64,000 nucleotides of DNA from positions 39,001,213 to 39,065,212 of the forward strand of contig OX467084.1 in assembly GCA_950106755.1 (NCBI GenBank). The letters are read 5' to 3'. The notes under the pieces were generated by a model. It was given only the letters and a program-made list of their open reading frames with translations, was not told the origin of the DNA and ran no database searches. Shown piece by piece: positions 33,201 through 45,610 of this stretch (positions are counted from its first letter, which is position 1; every line of letters starts with the position of its first letter). The stretch comes from Climacium dendroides (Eukaryota; Streptophyta; Bryopsida; Hypnales; Climaciaceae). Position numbers and translations under genes: made by a program.

Positions 33201-33860
33201 AATATTCAATGTGTGAAAGTTGGGAAGCATCTTGTTTGTAGGCAATTTTAGTAAATTTAAAAAAAAAAATTGCATTGGATCCATTTTTTTAACTCAATTT
33301 TCACAATTTAGAAAAGAAAAAGCTATACGTGGATTTATTTGCTAGAATAATCTCATTGTGGGGATTAGTTGGTTTCAATTCCATCTAAGAGGTATTAAAA
33401 TTTTAGTTTTTCCTTCTACCTTCTACCTACTACAAATTGATAAATTTTTCAAGAATGAAAATCAAGGTTTGTTTTTCTTGAATATTTTTTCCAAACTCTC
33501 AACTCATTTTATCAATATAATTTTTATTAAAGTCTTATAATCTAATTGGTGTAGGTGTAAAAAACTCATTATCTTCATTGTACTTGCTTATGTCTTGTAA
33601 TTAGTATAGTCAAAGTTTTTGAAATTTCTTCCAATCATTCACTCATACTAGTCTAGTGCAAGATCCCATGGTTGGATATGAAAAATAAACAAATGCCTAA
33701 GATTTTGTTCTTTGCATTGGGAATGGTAGCTTTGAGTGTTTTTGACAAAAAAATTACTTTAGACCTTTCAGGATTAAGGTAATATTACCTAAAAAAGTCC
33801 TAATAAATTTTGAGGTTCCTATTGTTAATCCCTAAAAGGTGTAGAATAAATAATTTAAAA
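30263..33860. other. AT-rich non-coding stretch with old repeats
   Basis: No gene supported. It contains a perfect 27-bp palindrome at 31927-31953 and several GGATGAAAA...TAACATTGTG-like phrases near 31.3 and 32.8 kb. Confidence 0.5.
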
Positions 33861-33869
33861 TTTAAATAG

Positions 33870-34260
33870 GTTCTTATGAAGTCAATTTTCTTGGAGCTTT
33901 CTAAAATTTTGAGACAAGGTGTAGACATTACCTTTTCACTAGGAATTTATATTTTTCCCAATTGAGTGCCTTGATCAAAAGTTACACTACCCAAAAATTT
34001 ATTGGACGAGGTAGGCAACTTCCATGAACATCTGTAAAATTCACCTCATTTATCTTTAAAATTTGGCAAGTATGTAACTAATATGACATAGGATGCAACT
34101 ATGAAAAACCATGTGTAGTATAAAAATCTCATTCTAATTGGAGTTGAAGTTTGTTGACCTTGTCAAGCAAGGTTAGAAAAAAATTCTTCTAATTTCAAAT
34201 GCAATAATCTTTTGGTCTACAAAGTCAAAGTTTTTAAATTTTTTCTACACATTCCTATAT
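33870..34260. repeat. Dispersed repeat R2, copy 1 (partner at 45200-45610)
   Basis: Shared ordered blocks with 45200-45610: TAGGTTC, ACAAGGTGTAGACAT, ATCAAAAGTTA, TTTGGCAAGTATGTAA, AAAATCTCATT and GTCAAAGTTTTT. Diverged but collinear. Confidence 0.7.
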
Positions 34261-34984
34261 ATTAGTTTAGTGCATATTTGTACACTTGAATTTTTTTAAG
34301 CATCATTTAAATTTAAATTTTCTCATTGCTCTAAGAAGTGGCAATTTTTGACAATTCATGCATGAAATGTGCCCCGATCCTTTAGGGATTGAATTGCAAG
34401 AATGTTTATTGGGCTTTGTTGGTATTTAAAAGGGGATTCAAGATTTTTTCAACCCCTAAAGTTCTTTTGGTCAAAAATTAGAAAATACTCCCAAAATTCA
34501 AGAAATCTTCTAAATATAGGTCTATAAATAAAAATTTATCTACTTTTTATAATTTGTAAACATATGATCTAATCCTTCACTAGTACAAGGGTTGTGTATA
34601 AAAAATTAGAGTTTAAAAGCAATGCATGTGTAAGGTATGACCAAGCAAAGAGCAACATGATAATTTTTGCAAGGTTGCCCAAGCTTTTGACAATGTAGAT
34701 TTGTCAAGATTTTGACCCCTTTAACTCAACTTCTACTTTGCAAAAGGATCTAAAGACTTTCAAATTTGAGTAAAGCCTCAAGTTAGGAAGAAGTATGCAA
34801 ATTTTCAAAGCAAAATGATGCTTTGCTCCACTTACTTGAATTGGAGGTCAGAAATTTTAAAAAATTAAAAAAAACCTCATTGGATCTTGACTAAAAGGTC
34901 ATTTCATTTTCCATTCTCCAAAAGAAACAGAGAGAAAAAAATTCAAAATTGACACTTCACTTGGATGCCCCTCAAACCTCAAAA
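34261..34984. other. Non-coding repeat-derived stretch
   Basis: No ORF or RNA gene; short phrases shared with the R1 and R2 families. Confidence 0.45.
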
Positions 34985-35122
34985 CATTTTGGATTTAACC
35001 CCTAATGGACCCAAAGGCATTTTTTGGCAACATAGCGATTTTGGGCAGCTCACTATGAATGGAATTTTTATTTTTTTTCTTTGAAATTTTCACACAACAT
35101 GTGCCTTAAGGAGTAGCTTTAA

Positions 35123-36089
35123 TCCTAGACCGCCCAAGAGGACAAAAGTGTCCTCACATAGTTTTAAGTTCTATTCAAACCACTGTAACTTTTGCATCCA
35201 ATGTCCAAATTCAATAAAACTTGTTGGAAAATTTGCGCCTTTTTTTCTAGTTTGTGTGGTAAAATTTTCAAATCAATCCAAAAGGTAATAATTTTCTAAA
35301 AGCCAATCAAAATTCACAGGCTCAATTTGATTCACCAAAGTGCACTTCATGGCTGCAACTTCGGGGGCTTGTATCTCCTTCATCCAATGTTTGATTTCAA
35401 TGAAATTTGTTGGATTAGATTCCCCTTGAAGTATAGTTATTGTGGTGAAATTTTCATGTCAATCCAATTTTTTTTTAATGTTTGGGATCAATTCGAAATT
35501 CAAAATCCCGCCATTCTTGGACTACAGTGAACTTCGGCGGCTTGTATCTTCTTCATACATTCTTCGTTTCCAATAATTTTTTTTGAGAAAGTTGCGCATA
35601 CTAGTCTAGTTTGTGTGGCTAAAATTTCATATCAATCCAAGAAGTTATGAGTTACTGATAAGCGTTTTAGTAGATGGAGGTTCAGCCTCATATGTGTTTT
35701 TTGCAACTTTTCTTGCCTATTTTTTGACATTTGCAAGCCATTTTGCAAACACATTGAGTCAATTGAATGATAATTTTTTTCACCAATGTGTTTGTATCCT
35801 GGTTTTAAATCACTTTATAGTTTTAAGTTTTTTCATTTGAGTAGGTTTTGGAATCGAATTTCACCTCCAAGTGTGTTGCAAGGAAAATTTCAGCATCTTT
35901 TCCAACACTAAATCATTATAATCTTTCAATCCATGCGGTCAAATGACTCCAAATTTGTTCCACATCATCTACAGCATGTTTACTACAAGATTGTATGGTT
36001 AAGATCTATATAACTTAGTCTCATTTAGATTTTTAGCACTTCAAAAGCTACAATGTTTTTAATCCAATCCGGCCATGGGCGGTCTAGGG
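35123..36089. mobile_element. piggyBac-like non-autonomous element with TTAA target duplication
   Basis: TTAA at 35119-35122 and 36090-36093 flanks ends TCCTAGACCGCCCA and TGGGCGGTCTAGGG, a 14-bp inverted repeat with one mismatch in the outermost base. The R1 copies at 24.7-25.2 and 54.8-55.1 kb carry the same site with a single TTAA, so both ends are confirmed by empty sites. TTAA targeting plus a CCCTAG terminus fits the piggyBac superfamily. A subterminal hairpin (GAGGACA, AAAG, TGTCCTC) lies at 35138-35155. No transposase ORF. The interior holds three diverged copies of a roughly 180-bp unit. Confidence 0.82.
35188..35650. repeat. Three roughly 180-bp tandem units inside the TTAA element
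   Basis: Blocks like CATCCAATG...AATTTGTTGG, then TTGTGTGG and ATCAATCCAA, recur near 35190-35286, 35371-35470 and 35547-35646. Confidence 0.7.
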
Positions 36090-36420
36090 TTAAGGCCCAA
36101 CAATTTTCATAATTTTTTACTACATGGTTAAAAAGGTATTGTATGATATGTAGTTTTCTTTGTTCAGCGGACAATCCGGGCAGAAAAAAAACTTCTTTAA
36201 AAATTGCTTTTAAAAAAGAAAAATTGAAATTGGTTCTCTAAATTTATATATAGGTGGAAATCTTTGAATCATTCCATTTTGATTAATGAAATGAAAATTA
36301 TGAGGAGTTTTAGTTGTGGGTAGTTTGAAGGTAGTTATGGAATCTTTACTCTAAAATAAACTCCGAAGTCCTTTATTTAACTCAATTTTTAATATTTTGG
36401 AAAAAAAATAAAAAAGAATT

Positions 36421-38619
36421 AGGGGTAAATTATTTATTACAACATTACAACCATTGGGATTGTCATTTTTCAATTCCACAAAAAAGTTGTTAACAATTTA
36501 GTATTTTGAATCATTGTCTACTTTCTACTTACTACTTTTGTCCTATATATTGTACAATTCCAAATGATTTGAAATTTTTCAAGCATGTATCCAACTTGCC
36601 TTGAAGAACAAATCCAAAGAGTAACCACCATTTTGGAAATTTTTTTATACAAATGTGACTTTGTGAAGTGTAGTTGCCCGATTTTATGCAAGGACTAAAA
36701 AAGATTTTTGTCACTTCAAACGCTAATATCTTGCAATCTACATGGTGAAATTTTTTGAAATGCTTTCCACATCTTTTCAAAGTAGAATACTATAAGATCC
36801 TATGGTTAGATGTGTCAAAAAAAAATTTGTCAAAAATTTGGTATTTGTACTAGAAATGGCAATTTGGAGCAATTTTGGTGAAAACATAGTCAAAATCCTT
36901 TAGGGGTTAAAAAGAGCTTCAAGGGTTAAAATACATTTTTTTAACACCGTATGAATAAATTATCAATTTTCAAAGTGCTAAAAAGTGCTATACCTCAAAT
37001 TGACCTTGAGGCTCTATCCTCCTGCTTGTACATTTTAGTAAAAGAAATCTATAAGGGTTAAGTGGTAACAATGGATCTTAAGCAATGCCTTATCCTTAAA
37101 CTCCGACAAGGATGTTTTTTGTCTGATGGATGACAAAGAAACCTTCTAGTAGGACAAAAGTGCAACTATTTTTCCTTGGAATTTTGTTGTGAAAAGGGGA
37201 GGTCTTCTACATTAATTTACCTTGCAATGAGTGCTTTTGCAATTTTATAAGTGAATGATTTACAATGTAACCAATGGGATGGTTTCCACAATCATCAATC
37301 TATCCTTTGAGGGTTGATACAATGTAAACACAAAGATGTTTTTCCATCACGTTCAAGATCACTATATTCACATGGTAGATGGCAACTTAGTGGCAATTGG
37401 ATACATGCACCTAAAAGTGACACTCTTTTAATTACAATACCTATCTACAATTGTCCAAGCTTTCACATATGGGTCAAATCTCTTATAGTAAGTGCACACT
37501 ATGTCATCGTTTCATCCGTTATGTTTTCATCCACCCAATTATTCATTCATTCTAAATTTTAATGGCATTCAAACATCTTCTTAATGAAATCTTGCAACTT
37601 AACCTCTAAAGTCCTAAAGTTCCTATGAAGGACTCTTAGGATTTTGGGTAGGCTTGTGTGATCTCAATTTTTGACTTGATTTTGAAAAACATTTTTTGAA
37701 AGATAGGAAATTATATTAGCTTTGTGGAAATATAATTTTATTTCAATCGGTGCCCAATAGCAAAAATTATGCCACCATGAGTTAAAAAAGCAACTTGAAG
37801 AGTAACCCAAAAGAAATTACAAAAAGTTTGATTTTTATAATCTATAATTTTTTTCTAAAGACCATTTTTTTCTACATCTGAAACTTTGATTCATTCTATT
37901 TAAATTAGTAATGAGAAAATTATGGACAATCTTATTTTGCAAGCAATCTATGCATTTTTTTGAAAAAATTACTTATAGAATCCATTTTTTAAAGCAATTT
38001 TTACAATTAAAAAAAAATTGGTAGACAAGGTTGGTTTTTTTTTTCTAGAATGATCTCACCATTGGGATTAGTGTGTTTCAATTCCATCTTAGAGCTATTA
38101 ATGGTTTAGTTATTCCTTCATTCTTGAACCTACTTCTACTTAATATTTTTTTAATGAGTGAAAATAAAGTGTTTTTTGGATATTTTTTTTCCTACATTCT
38201 CAACTCAAGTCTTCATCATAAAAAATTAGAAAATCAAAATCAATACTACAAAAATGTTTAGTTAAGAAGGTTTAAAGCCACAAAATCTAATTGAGCAAGG
38301 TATAAAAAAAACTTGTTTTTCTTCACTTTAAATGCAAGTATCTTACAATCAATGTAGTCAAAGTTTCTGAAATTTTTTCCATGTACTTTTATACTAGTGT
38401 AGTTCAAGATCCTATGGTTAGATTTATAAAGTAAACAATTTTAAATTTTTTTGCTCTTTGCAATAGAAATGGTAGTTTTGAGTGGTTTTTGATGGAAAAA
38501 AGACCTTGGAATTGTAGGGGTTAAATAAAAGACTTTTGTTGTTGTTTGCCATGTAGCAACTTGGTTCTAGTTCAATAAAATGGCTATCCTAAACTATGAC
38601 AATCAATAGAGATAAAATA
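36421..38619. other. Non-coding stretch with dispersed repeat pieces
   Basis: 36730-36950 is an inverse copy of the block at 53.69-53.9 kb (ATCTTGCAATC, GATCCTATGGTTAGAT, TTTAGGGGTTAAAA); 38330-38530 is a further copy. No gene supported. Confidence 0.55.
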
Positions 38620-39350
38620 AGTGTACCCAGGGTTGCACGGACGTCCGCCGTCCATCGTCCGTGTCCGCGGGTTTTCGAGCGTCCGACGATATAGAACTGT
38701 GCGACTCCCGTACGTCCAGTGGACGGGCGGGCGGACAGAAGAGCTGACGGAGTGGACAGCTGGGCGGACGGGGCCGACCGCGGTGACGACGGAGCAGATG
38801 GCGGGGTGACTGCAGCGACAGCGGACGAGGCCAACCGTATGGACTGGGCGGACGGCGCCAACCGATCGGACCGGGCGAACGGGGCCGACCTCGTGGACGG
38901 AGGCGGAGTCCGCCGTGCCCTTGATTGGACGGCCAAGGGAATCAAACCGCGAAGGCCGTCCGATGCAACCCTAAATCCAACGACTAAACAAAAATCTCCG
39001 TCCGCTCAGTCGGTCGGCTGCGTGGCGTGTCCGACCGTGTGGCGATTTCAAATTATAATAATGAATGAATGCAACTTATTCATTTAGAATTGTTCACACA
39101 CCAAGTCGGAAAGGGCGCGCAAAGACCAATTGCCGCTGGATCACCCACTCCACAATGGAAATAATTGTGCGGATTGAGCCGTCCGCTGCACTCTTTATAC
39201 TGATCGATGGGGCGGACATTGTTGTTGGCTTGAGGGTCGGACAACAAGATCGGACGGACACTACGAATCCGCACTTTCCATCGCACGGTTGAGAACGATG
39301 TACGGACGAACGAGTTGGACAGACGCGCCGACCACCTTGCTGACGGGCCG

Positions 39351-39610
39351 TCCGCCGAGCGGACGGGTGGATGGGCGGACGGCCAGACTTCGTCCGCCTC
39401 GACCGATCGGCCGTTGGTCCGTCCGCTCAGTAGACGGGCCGACAGTTTCACCAACCGCTTGGTCGACGCACTGTCCGCCGAATAGACGGGTGGATGGGAG
39501 AACGGCCAGACTTTGTCTGCCCCGACTGAACGGCCGTTGGTCCGTCCGCTGAGCAGACGGGCTGACGGTTTCACCGACCGCTTGGTCGGCGCACCCTCCG
39601 CCGAGTGGAC
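39351..39610. repeat. 123-bp tandem duplication in the hAT subterminal region
   Basis: TCCGCCGAGCGGACGGGTGG starts at 39351 and recurs at 39474, with a third start at 39597. The units are diverged by substitutions but keep the exact period. An Arg/Ser/Pro frame through it is a by-product of the repeat. Confidence 0.8.
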
Positions 39611-39659
39611 GGGCAAAAGAAATTGGATTCTCCAAACTCAATTATTTTCAAGTAGAGAA

Positions 39660-42563
39660 TCCAAAGAAGTGAGGTGGTAGACCGTCAATTCCTCACTATC
39701 TTCAGGTGAGGACATCAAAACTTTAAAAACTGAAGGCGGGAATTCTGCCCCTTCAATCTGAAACTCAAAAAACAACTCCATATCCTAAACCCTAAAAAAC
39801 ATAAATCCTACCCGTAATTGTGAACTCTACTCCCTTTTAGAATTTTGATATTTCTCTTCATCAAATATGTTTGTAATTGACTCATTGTTACATCTTATGA
39901 GTACTTTGTGTACAAACTCTAAATATATAGAGAGGGAGAAAGAGAGAATTTTTATGGTGATGTTAAGAAATATATAATTGAAGAAAAGTGAAGTCTTCAG
40001 TCATTTTCTATAATCATAAAATTATGATTCTTTGTGAAATGTAAACTTTTGCATGTCACATACGGGAAATAATTTGGAATACTACAATGACAATATTGAA
40101 CAAATAAGTCATAACTCATAAGTCAATTACAAATTGTAAGGCATTAGGAATTTAATGTTGTTTTCATTAATCTAATAATCTATAATGATTGTTATATTCT
40201 CTAGGAAACACAAGCAATTTGTTCAACTTCATGAATTCTTCAATTTATGGACTTGAAGTCTTGAAAGTTAGAAAGTTAAAATGAGTGAAGGTTGTTTCAA
40301 GCTCACTTATACAATGTAAGCCCTCCCCAAAAATTTGTTTATTATTATGTTGAATTATGAATTCAACAGGTTCAATGCAGAAGTCTCTATTTTCATTTAA
40401 ATTGATTGAAATCAATGTACATTAAAGTCAATATTCCAATGTGAATTTTAAAGTGGGTGTTATACTGTCATTGCAATTGAATTTGACTTCCATTTTTCCA
40501 AATTGAAATTGCCTTTCAAACTGAAATTGCACATGACATATTGACATGCAAATGCAATTTGAAATGGAATGTGCATTCAAATTGAAATGGAAGGTAGGAG
40601 AGAAATAGTAACAAATTTGAATTTGAATTTGAATGCAACTCAAGTAATTCAAATTACATTTGAATTTTTGATTTTAATAACCTTCTAATGTAGAACTTCA
40701 ATTGATTTCCCAAACACATTCATTTGGAATTGTAATAAAAACAATGCACTAGCGTACTGTCTTCACAGAATTTCAATTCCAATTTGTTGGAATATTAATT
40801 TGATCATTTGAGCTTTCCAACCTTTCTTAGAAATGTATTGTAGTACACATGAAAGCCATATCGAATTCTAATTTTCTCCAATTTTATTAATGTAAAGTAC
40901 AAATCAATAATTCAATTTTCAATATAGATTTTTAGATTGAGGTATGATCCCCAATGAAACTATATTTTACTTCAATTTCCAATCTAATTGAATATGTAGT
41001 TGCCAATTATGTCAAATGCAAATACAATGTTTAATTCAAATTGAAAATGAATCTAAATCCTAATTGACTTCAATTTCACATTCACTTGGAATTCAATTTT
41101 TCTGAAATTCCAATGAATTTAGTTCACCTTCAAATCGATACTTATGGAAATCAATGAAATTTGGATTAAAAATTTTGCTTTACAATTTACAAAGAATACA
41201 AATGTAGGGATGCCACATAGAGCTTTCCCCTTTGCTACATGAAACCTTGTTTTCATTTAAAATCGTTTTCATTTATAGTTTGACCATATAAACATATGCA
41301 CTGTAATTCTCTAAAGAATGCAACATGGTGACATACTGACATGGCCGTGCAACACTATAGCCCTGAAATCAAAAAATATTTAAGTAATTCACTCTTGCAA
41401 ATCATTTCACAATTTCATGTCAACACTTCTCTTGGAGTTACTTCAACTGTAAGTTGCTAAATCAAAATATTTTAGATTTTTACTGCAAACTAAGTACAAA
41501 CGAGTACTTACAACCTTGTGAGGCTTTGGATTTTCTAGTAGTAGGTTTCATTCAAGATTCATTGGCAAGGGCTTCAACTTTGTTATTGTTCATTCCCAAA
41601 TTTTGTATAATTTGTACAATTTGTAAAACCAAAATTCCCCCTTCCCAAAATGTCATGGTCATATGGTATTGACGTTCCTTGAAAGCTGGAAGGGATGATT
41701 TTTGACTTCTGGTCGGAGATTTCTGAATCACAACAATGTTACGAAAATCTTTGAATGGAATTCAACTTCCACCTCTTCCAACCTTATAGGAACATCTACT
41801 TAAGCAAGAGGACCAACTCCTTCATCCAATCATTCTCCCCCCCTCCAAAATCATGACCACAAGTGATCGAACCTCAGACCTCAAGACCAGAACCACAATC
41901 TTCTAAGTATCATTATGGGAAATTATCATAGTAAAGAGATTTAGAAAATCCACTTTCCCGAATGGCAGATGAGCTTTTAATCATTCGTATCACCTTTATG
42001 CGGTTGGACCCGTCCGCTGCGGTCGGCCCATCCGCGGCCTCCCTAGTGATTGGACAGTCCATTGCAGACCTACGGTCGGACAGTCCAGTGCGCACTTGCG
42101 GTCGGCCCATCCGCGGCCTCCCATGCAGTCAGAGAATCCGTTGCGGTTGTGGCCGGTTGACAACAAAGAACCACGAATTCTGTAATTCTGTATTTACATA
42201 TTTCAGTTCTGATGCAAGCTTTCTGTCTGAGAATCATTATTTCTAAGTTCTAATGCTTCCCAAGAAATTATCTGATTTATTTGTTTTGTACATGGAGAAT
42301 TCATAACCAAAATACACACAGTAAAGACTTCTTCAATTTCCTATTCAACCATTCAACCAAAAACAATGAATATAAAAGATTTATTACATTTTTCAAAATA
42401 AACACGCAAATTCCTATTATAGAACAATGTGTGTCAAATGCCAAACCTAAGTTCATTTCTCCTAAGTTCATAAGCTCTTCCAAATTCAAATCATAAGGAT
42501 TTGAATAACTGTCCATGTAATGTACTCTAATCTAACCCATTCTAAGAATATAAGATTCAATTC
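39660..42563. other. Non-coding core of the hAT element
   Basis: AT-rich, with AATTTGAATTTGAATG-type low complexity at 40.4-40.7 kb. An isolated GC-rich patch at 41995-42155 repeats GCGGTCGGCCCATCCGCGG twice (about 42018 and 42089) and looks like a displaced piece of subterminal repeat. No gene supported. Confidence 0.55.
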
Positions 42564-43573
42564 CTAAGGGTGATAATCACTATCTCCTTTTATCTCTGCC
42601 CCACTACTATAGTCTCTTGATATCCATCCATCGTCTTCATCGTCGAAAATGTTGTCTTCATCATCTGATGAAGATAATCGATTTTTTTTTGCTTTTTCTC
42701 TGATTTCCCTAGATGTAGAAGCTTTCTTCTTCTTTGCCTGCTTTTAGATCATACTTCCTCTGTAACAAGTTATTACCGAGTATGCGTTCTCAAAGACCAA
42801 CGGCCGATCGTCCTTTCCTTGTGGGAAGAACTGGAAGGGATAGTCGTGTATCCAAGGGGGGTCTTCCTCCTTTCTTCCTTGGGGAGATAGCAAACGGCTC
42901 CATCACTAGTTTCTTCTTAGGTTTAGCGGATTCTTCTACCATTGCTTTTTCTGTCTGTTGCCTCCGTTGGTAAGCGACCGTTGTTATTTCACTCAGAGAT
43001 TGTTGTTTCATGTTTGTTGGTCTTTCAACACATTGTGGTGGGCGACCTGCTATGCTCTTCAACATTGATTCCAATGTCTCATCTTTCCCATCAGTAGTAC
43101 ACCCTAAAACTAGTGAATTTCCGCTTCACAGTTTCTTCTTGAATGTTGGAAGTTTGTAATTTAGATTGAGAACTCCCTGAACCCCCCAAAGTAGTACTAC
43201 CACTTCCACCATTCAACAATGAGCGTGGAGTGGGTGGTGGATTGGTATGAGGTGGATGTTGTGAACTTTGGATGTTGTCATTTTTGCCTTGGCCATTGTG
43301 GACCATATTCGGACTTTCGCACTCTTTCAAACCTGAATCCGCCTTGTTCAGTACCTCTAGTGGTTTAGGGCTTAGGGAGCTTAGTCCCTCGATGCTCTTG
43401 TCAACCAATTTTTCTCCAAATTCCAAGCTTGTTTTGTCCACATTCATTTTCTCCCAAGCATGTAATTTGTCATTTTCTCTAGGTTGGCCTAATGGTATGG
43501 ATGGAGACCTGTCACGTTCAATCACTTCATTTCCTTGTAAAGTTTGGCCATTAGAAACTGTTATCCCGCTCAT
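42564..43573 (-). CDS. Cargo gene in the hAT element, unknown protein, about three exons
   Basis: Exon 1 starts at ATG 43573-43571 (MSGITVSNGQTLQGNEVIE) and runs to about 43160 or 43095. Exon 2 covers about 43095-42810 (TTDGKDETLESMLKS, AKPKKKLVMEPFAISPRKK). Exon 3 is 42737-42564, after an AAAGCAG acceptor, ending in an acidic tail (SSSDDEDNIFDDEDDGWIS) and TAG. Exons 1 and 2 differ by one frame; a 71-nt GT...AG intron, A|GTTCTC to TTTTAG|GG, would join them in phase. The donor before exon 3 is not fixed. The product is Ser/Pro/Gly-rich with basic and acidic segments, so probably nuclear. It is not a recognisable transposase and may be a captured host gene. Confidence 0.45.
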
Positions 43574-43899
43574 ATAGCCATCCGCTCATTTAGCCATCCG
43601 CTCCCAGACCCAAAACTGTCCTTCCCAAATCTAATCCGAACGACGCGAACCTACCCCGAACCAGCAGACCGGGTTTGATCGGACGGTCCGTCTGCTGCCG
43701 AACCTGTGGACTAGCAGTCCGCCCGACTGTTTTGACGTCGGTCCTCCCGACCGCTGCCACGACCGTCCGACCAACCGCTGGACGCCGACCGACCATAGTC
43801 CGGTCACGTCATTAGGTCTGGACATCCGGACGTCTGGACGTCCAGATTTTGGATGTGATTTCAAGATGGACGTGTGTCCGAGACAACCTTGAGTGTACC

Positions 43900-45199
43900 T
43901 AATTAGGACTTGCTCCTATTAGTCTATAGATTGTTGCATAAAATGTACAACTTCTATTTGTGAATGACTATACATTTTGGATCAATTTTGGAACAATTTT
44001 AATAGTTGTTGGCATAGGTTCAAGTGTCTTTAATTTTAACTCTCGTTTTCATTGACTTGACTTTCTATAATAACTCTATTTAATAGTCAATAGAGGAAAT
44101 CCCATCATTTCAATTTGATTATACACTTAAGAAGTCAAGTTTTCTTTCAATTTGAACATTGAAGTTATAGAATAATAAATACAAAGGTTGGAAGTTGATG
44201 TTGAGTTCATCCATCTTAACCTCTAAGTGTCTAAGCCCTTCTAAGGGTATTTTTCATATGAAAAAAGCATGGGCTTATAGTTGTTTCCAATTAAGCAAAT
44301 TGTTTTTTTTTCAAAATCCGACCATATAGATGTTTAGAGAGCTTGCTTATAAGTTTCTATAGATGCCGAAAAACATCTCATATGCTCAATTTGGATATTT
44401 TTCCAAAAGTTATTGGCCTCCAAAGTTTGCAGCCAGTCAACCCTGATTCGCCCGATTCGCCCGTGAATAGTAAGATTCTGTCCAATATGACAACTGTGAC
44501 CACGTGTAAACAAGTGATTTCTAATAAACTATAATTATAACTTCAAATTTTGTGCATTGTTTACTAATGACTATAGGATTCTACTCCAAAAATTTCAAAC
44601 TCAAATAAAATATGGAATGATTTTTAGAAGAGGTTAAAAGTGCACTAAAATGGCATGTTTTTTAACTCAAATATTTTTAAAGAATACATTTAGATGACCA
44701 TTGCATCAATATTCAACTCAAAATGAGCTTTCAATAGAGAGTTATTTATAATTTGTTAGAATTTTTTTTCTTATATAATATAGGAGTGTGAAAGTTATTT
44801 TTCAGTTCTACAGTGTATTTTTTTACTTCAAAAATTTGTAACTAATTATTGTTAAGAAATAAAAATATCAATAATTCAAAACATAAACTTTCAAAGTAGA
44901 AAAATCTATTTATATATTTTTTTCATTTAACTTTATTTAAAATTCAAAAAGTATATAGGAGGTCCAAAATTTTGTTCGCATGCTAACATCAAAAAAAGGG
45001 GGAGTGCACCCCCCGAGATCAAAAAATTAAGTATGTAGAGACGCAATTAGTCTAAAGAGGGAAGGTGTACTGATGATTATTATTTTCACTAACTTGTAGG
45101 AAGTCAAAGGAAAAACACAACAAGAAAACTAAAATTACACAAGATTCTTCTAATTAATGGTTAACTCTAAAGCACCAAGTGGTCATTGAATCACCAATT
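43900..45199. other. AT-rich non-coding stretch
   Basis: No feature supported apart from a G/C-run hairpin (GGGGGAGTGCACCCCC) near 44999. Confidence 0.5.
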
Positions 45200-45610
45200 G
45201 AAAATGCATGTAGGTTCCTACAAAGTAAAACTTTAATGGATCTTTTTGAAACTTTGATACAAAGTGTGGACATATACCCCCTTTAGTAGTAATATAATTT
45301 TTCCAATCAAATTCTTAGATCAAAAATTATGTTGTCCAATTTTTTTCAAGCAATGTGGGTAGTTTCAGGTGTCATGATTTCATGAGTGTAAAAACTCCTT
45401 CTACCTTTGAAATTTTGCAAGTATGTAATTTATATGATATAGTATGTAATTGTCAAAAAAAATAAGTGCTGCAAAAATCTCATTTTAGGAATTGCAATTT
45501 GTTGACCCTAGAGGATAGGGTCAAAAAAACTTTCTTTTAACTTCAAACTTTAACTATAATCTTTCAATTACTGAGGTCAAAGTTTTTGAATCTTTTCCAC
45601 ACATTCCTCG
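45200..45610. repeat. Dispersed repeat R2, copy 2
   Basis: Collinear, diverged partner of 33870-34260 in the same orientation. Confidence 0.7.

Larger units (their letters stand above)
34985..36420 (+). repeat. Dispersed repeat R1, copy B, split by a TTAA insertion
   Basis: Left part 34985-35122 and right part 36090-36420 are collinear with 54770-55125. The 967 bp between are an inserted element. Confidence 0.8.
38628..43891. mobile_element. hAT-type DNA transposon, 5264 bp, non-autonomous
   Basis: A perfect 8-bp target duplication AGTGTACC lies at 38620-38627 and 43892-43899. Left end CAGGGTTGCACGGACGTCC and right end (inverted) CAAGGTTG...CGGACACACGTCC form an imperfect terminal inverted repeat. 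8-bp duplications and CAGGG ends are hAT hallmarks. Both subterminal regions (38630-39620 and 43570-43890) are GC-rich and packed with GTCCG/CGGAC motifs, likely transposase-binding repeats, in sharp contrast to the AT-rich core. I found no hAT transposase or dimerisation domain; the only coding stretch is an unrelated minus-strand gene at 42564-43573. Confidence 0.85.

Noticed and set aside
39080..39616. Long Arg/Pro/Ser minus-strand frame
   Set aside because: It follows the 123-bp GC-rich tandem units of the hAT subterminal region; no domain, composition driven by the repeat.
41850..41885. B-box-like GGTTCGATC on the minus strand
   Set aside because: No A box at a suitable distance and no tRNA fold.
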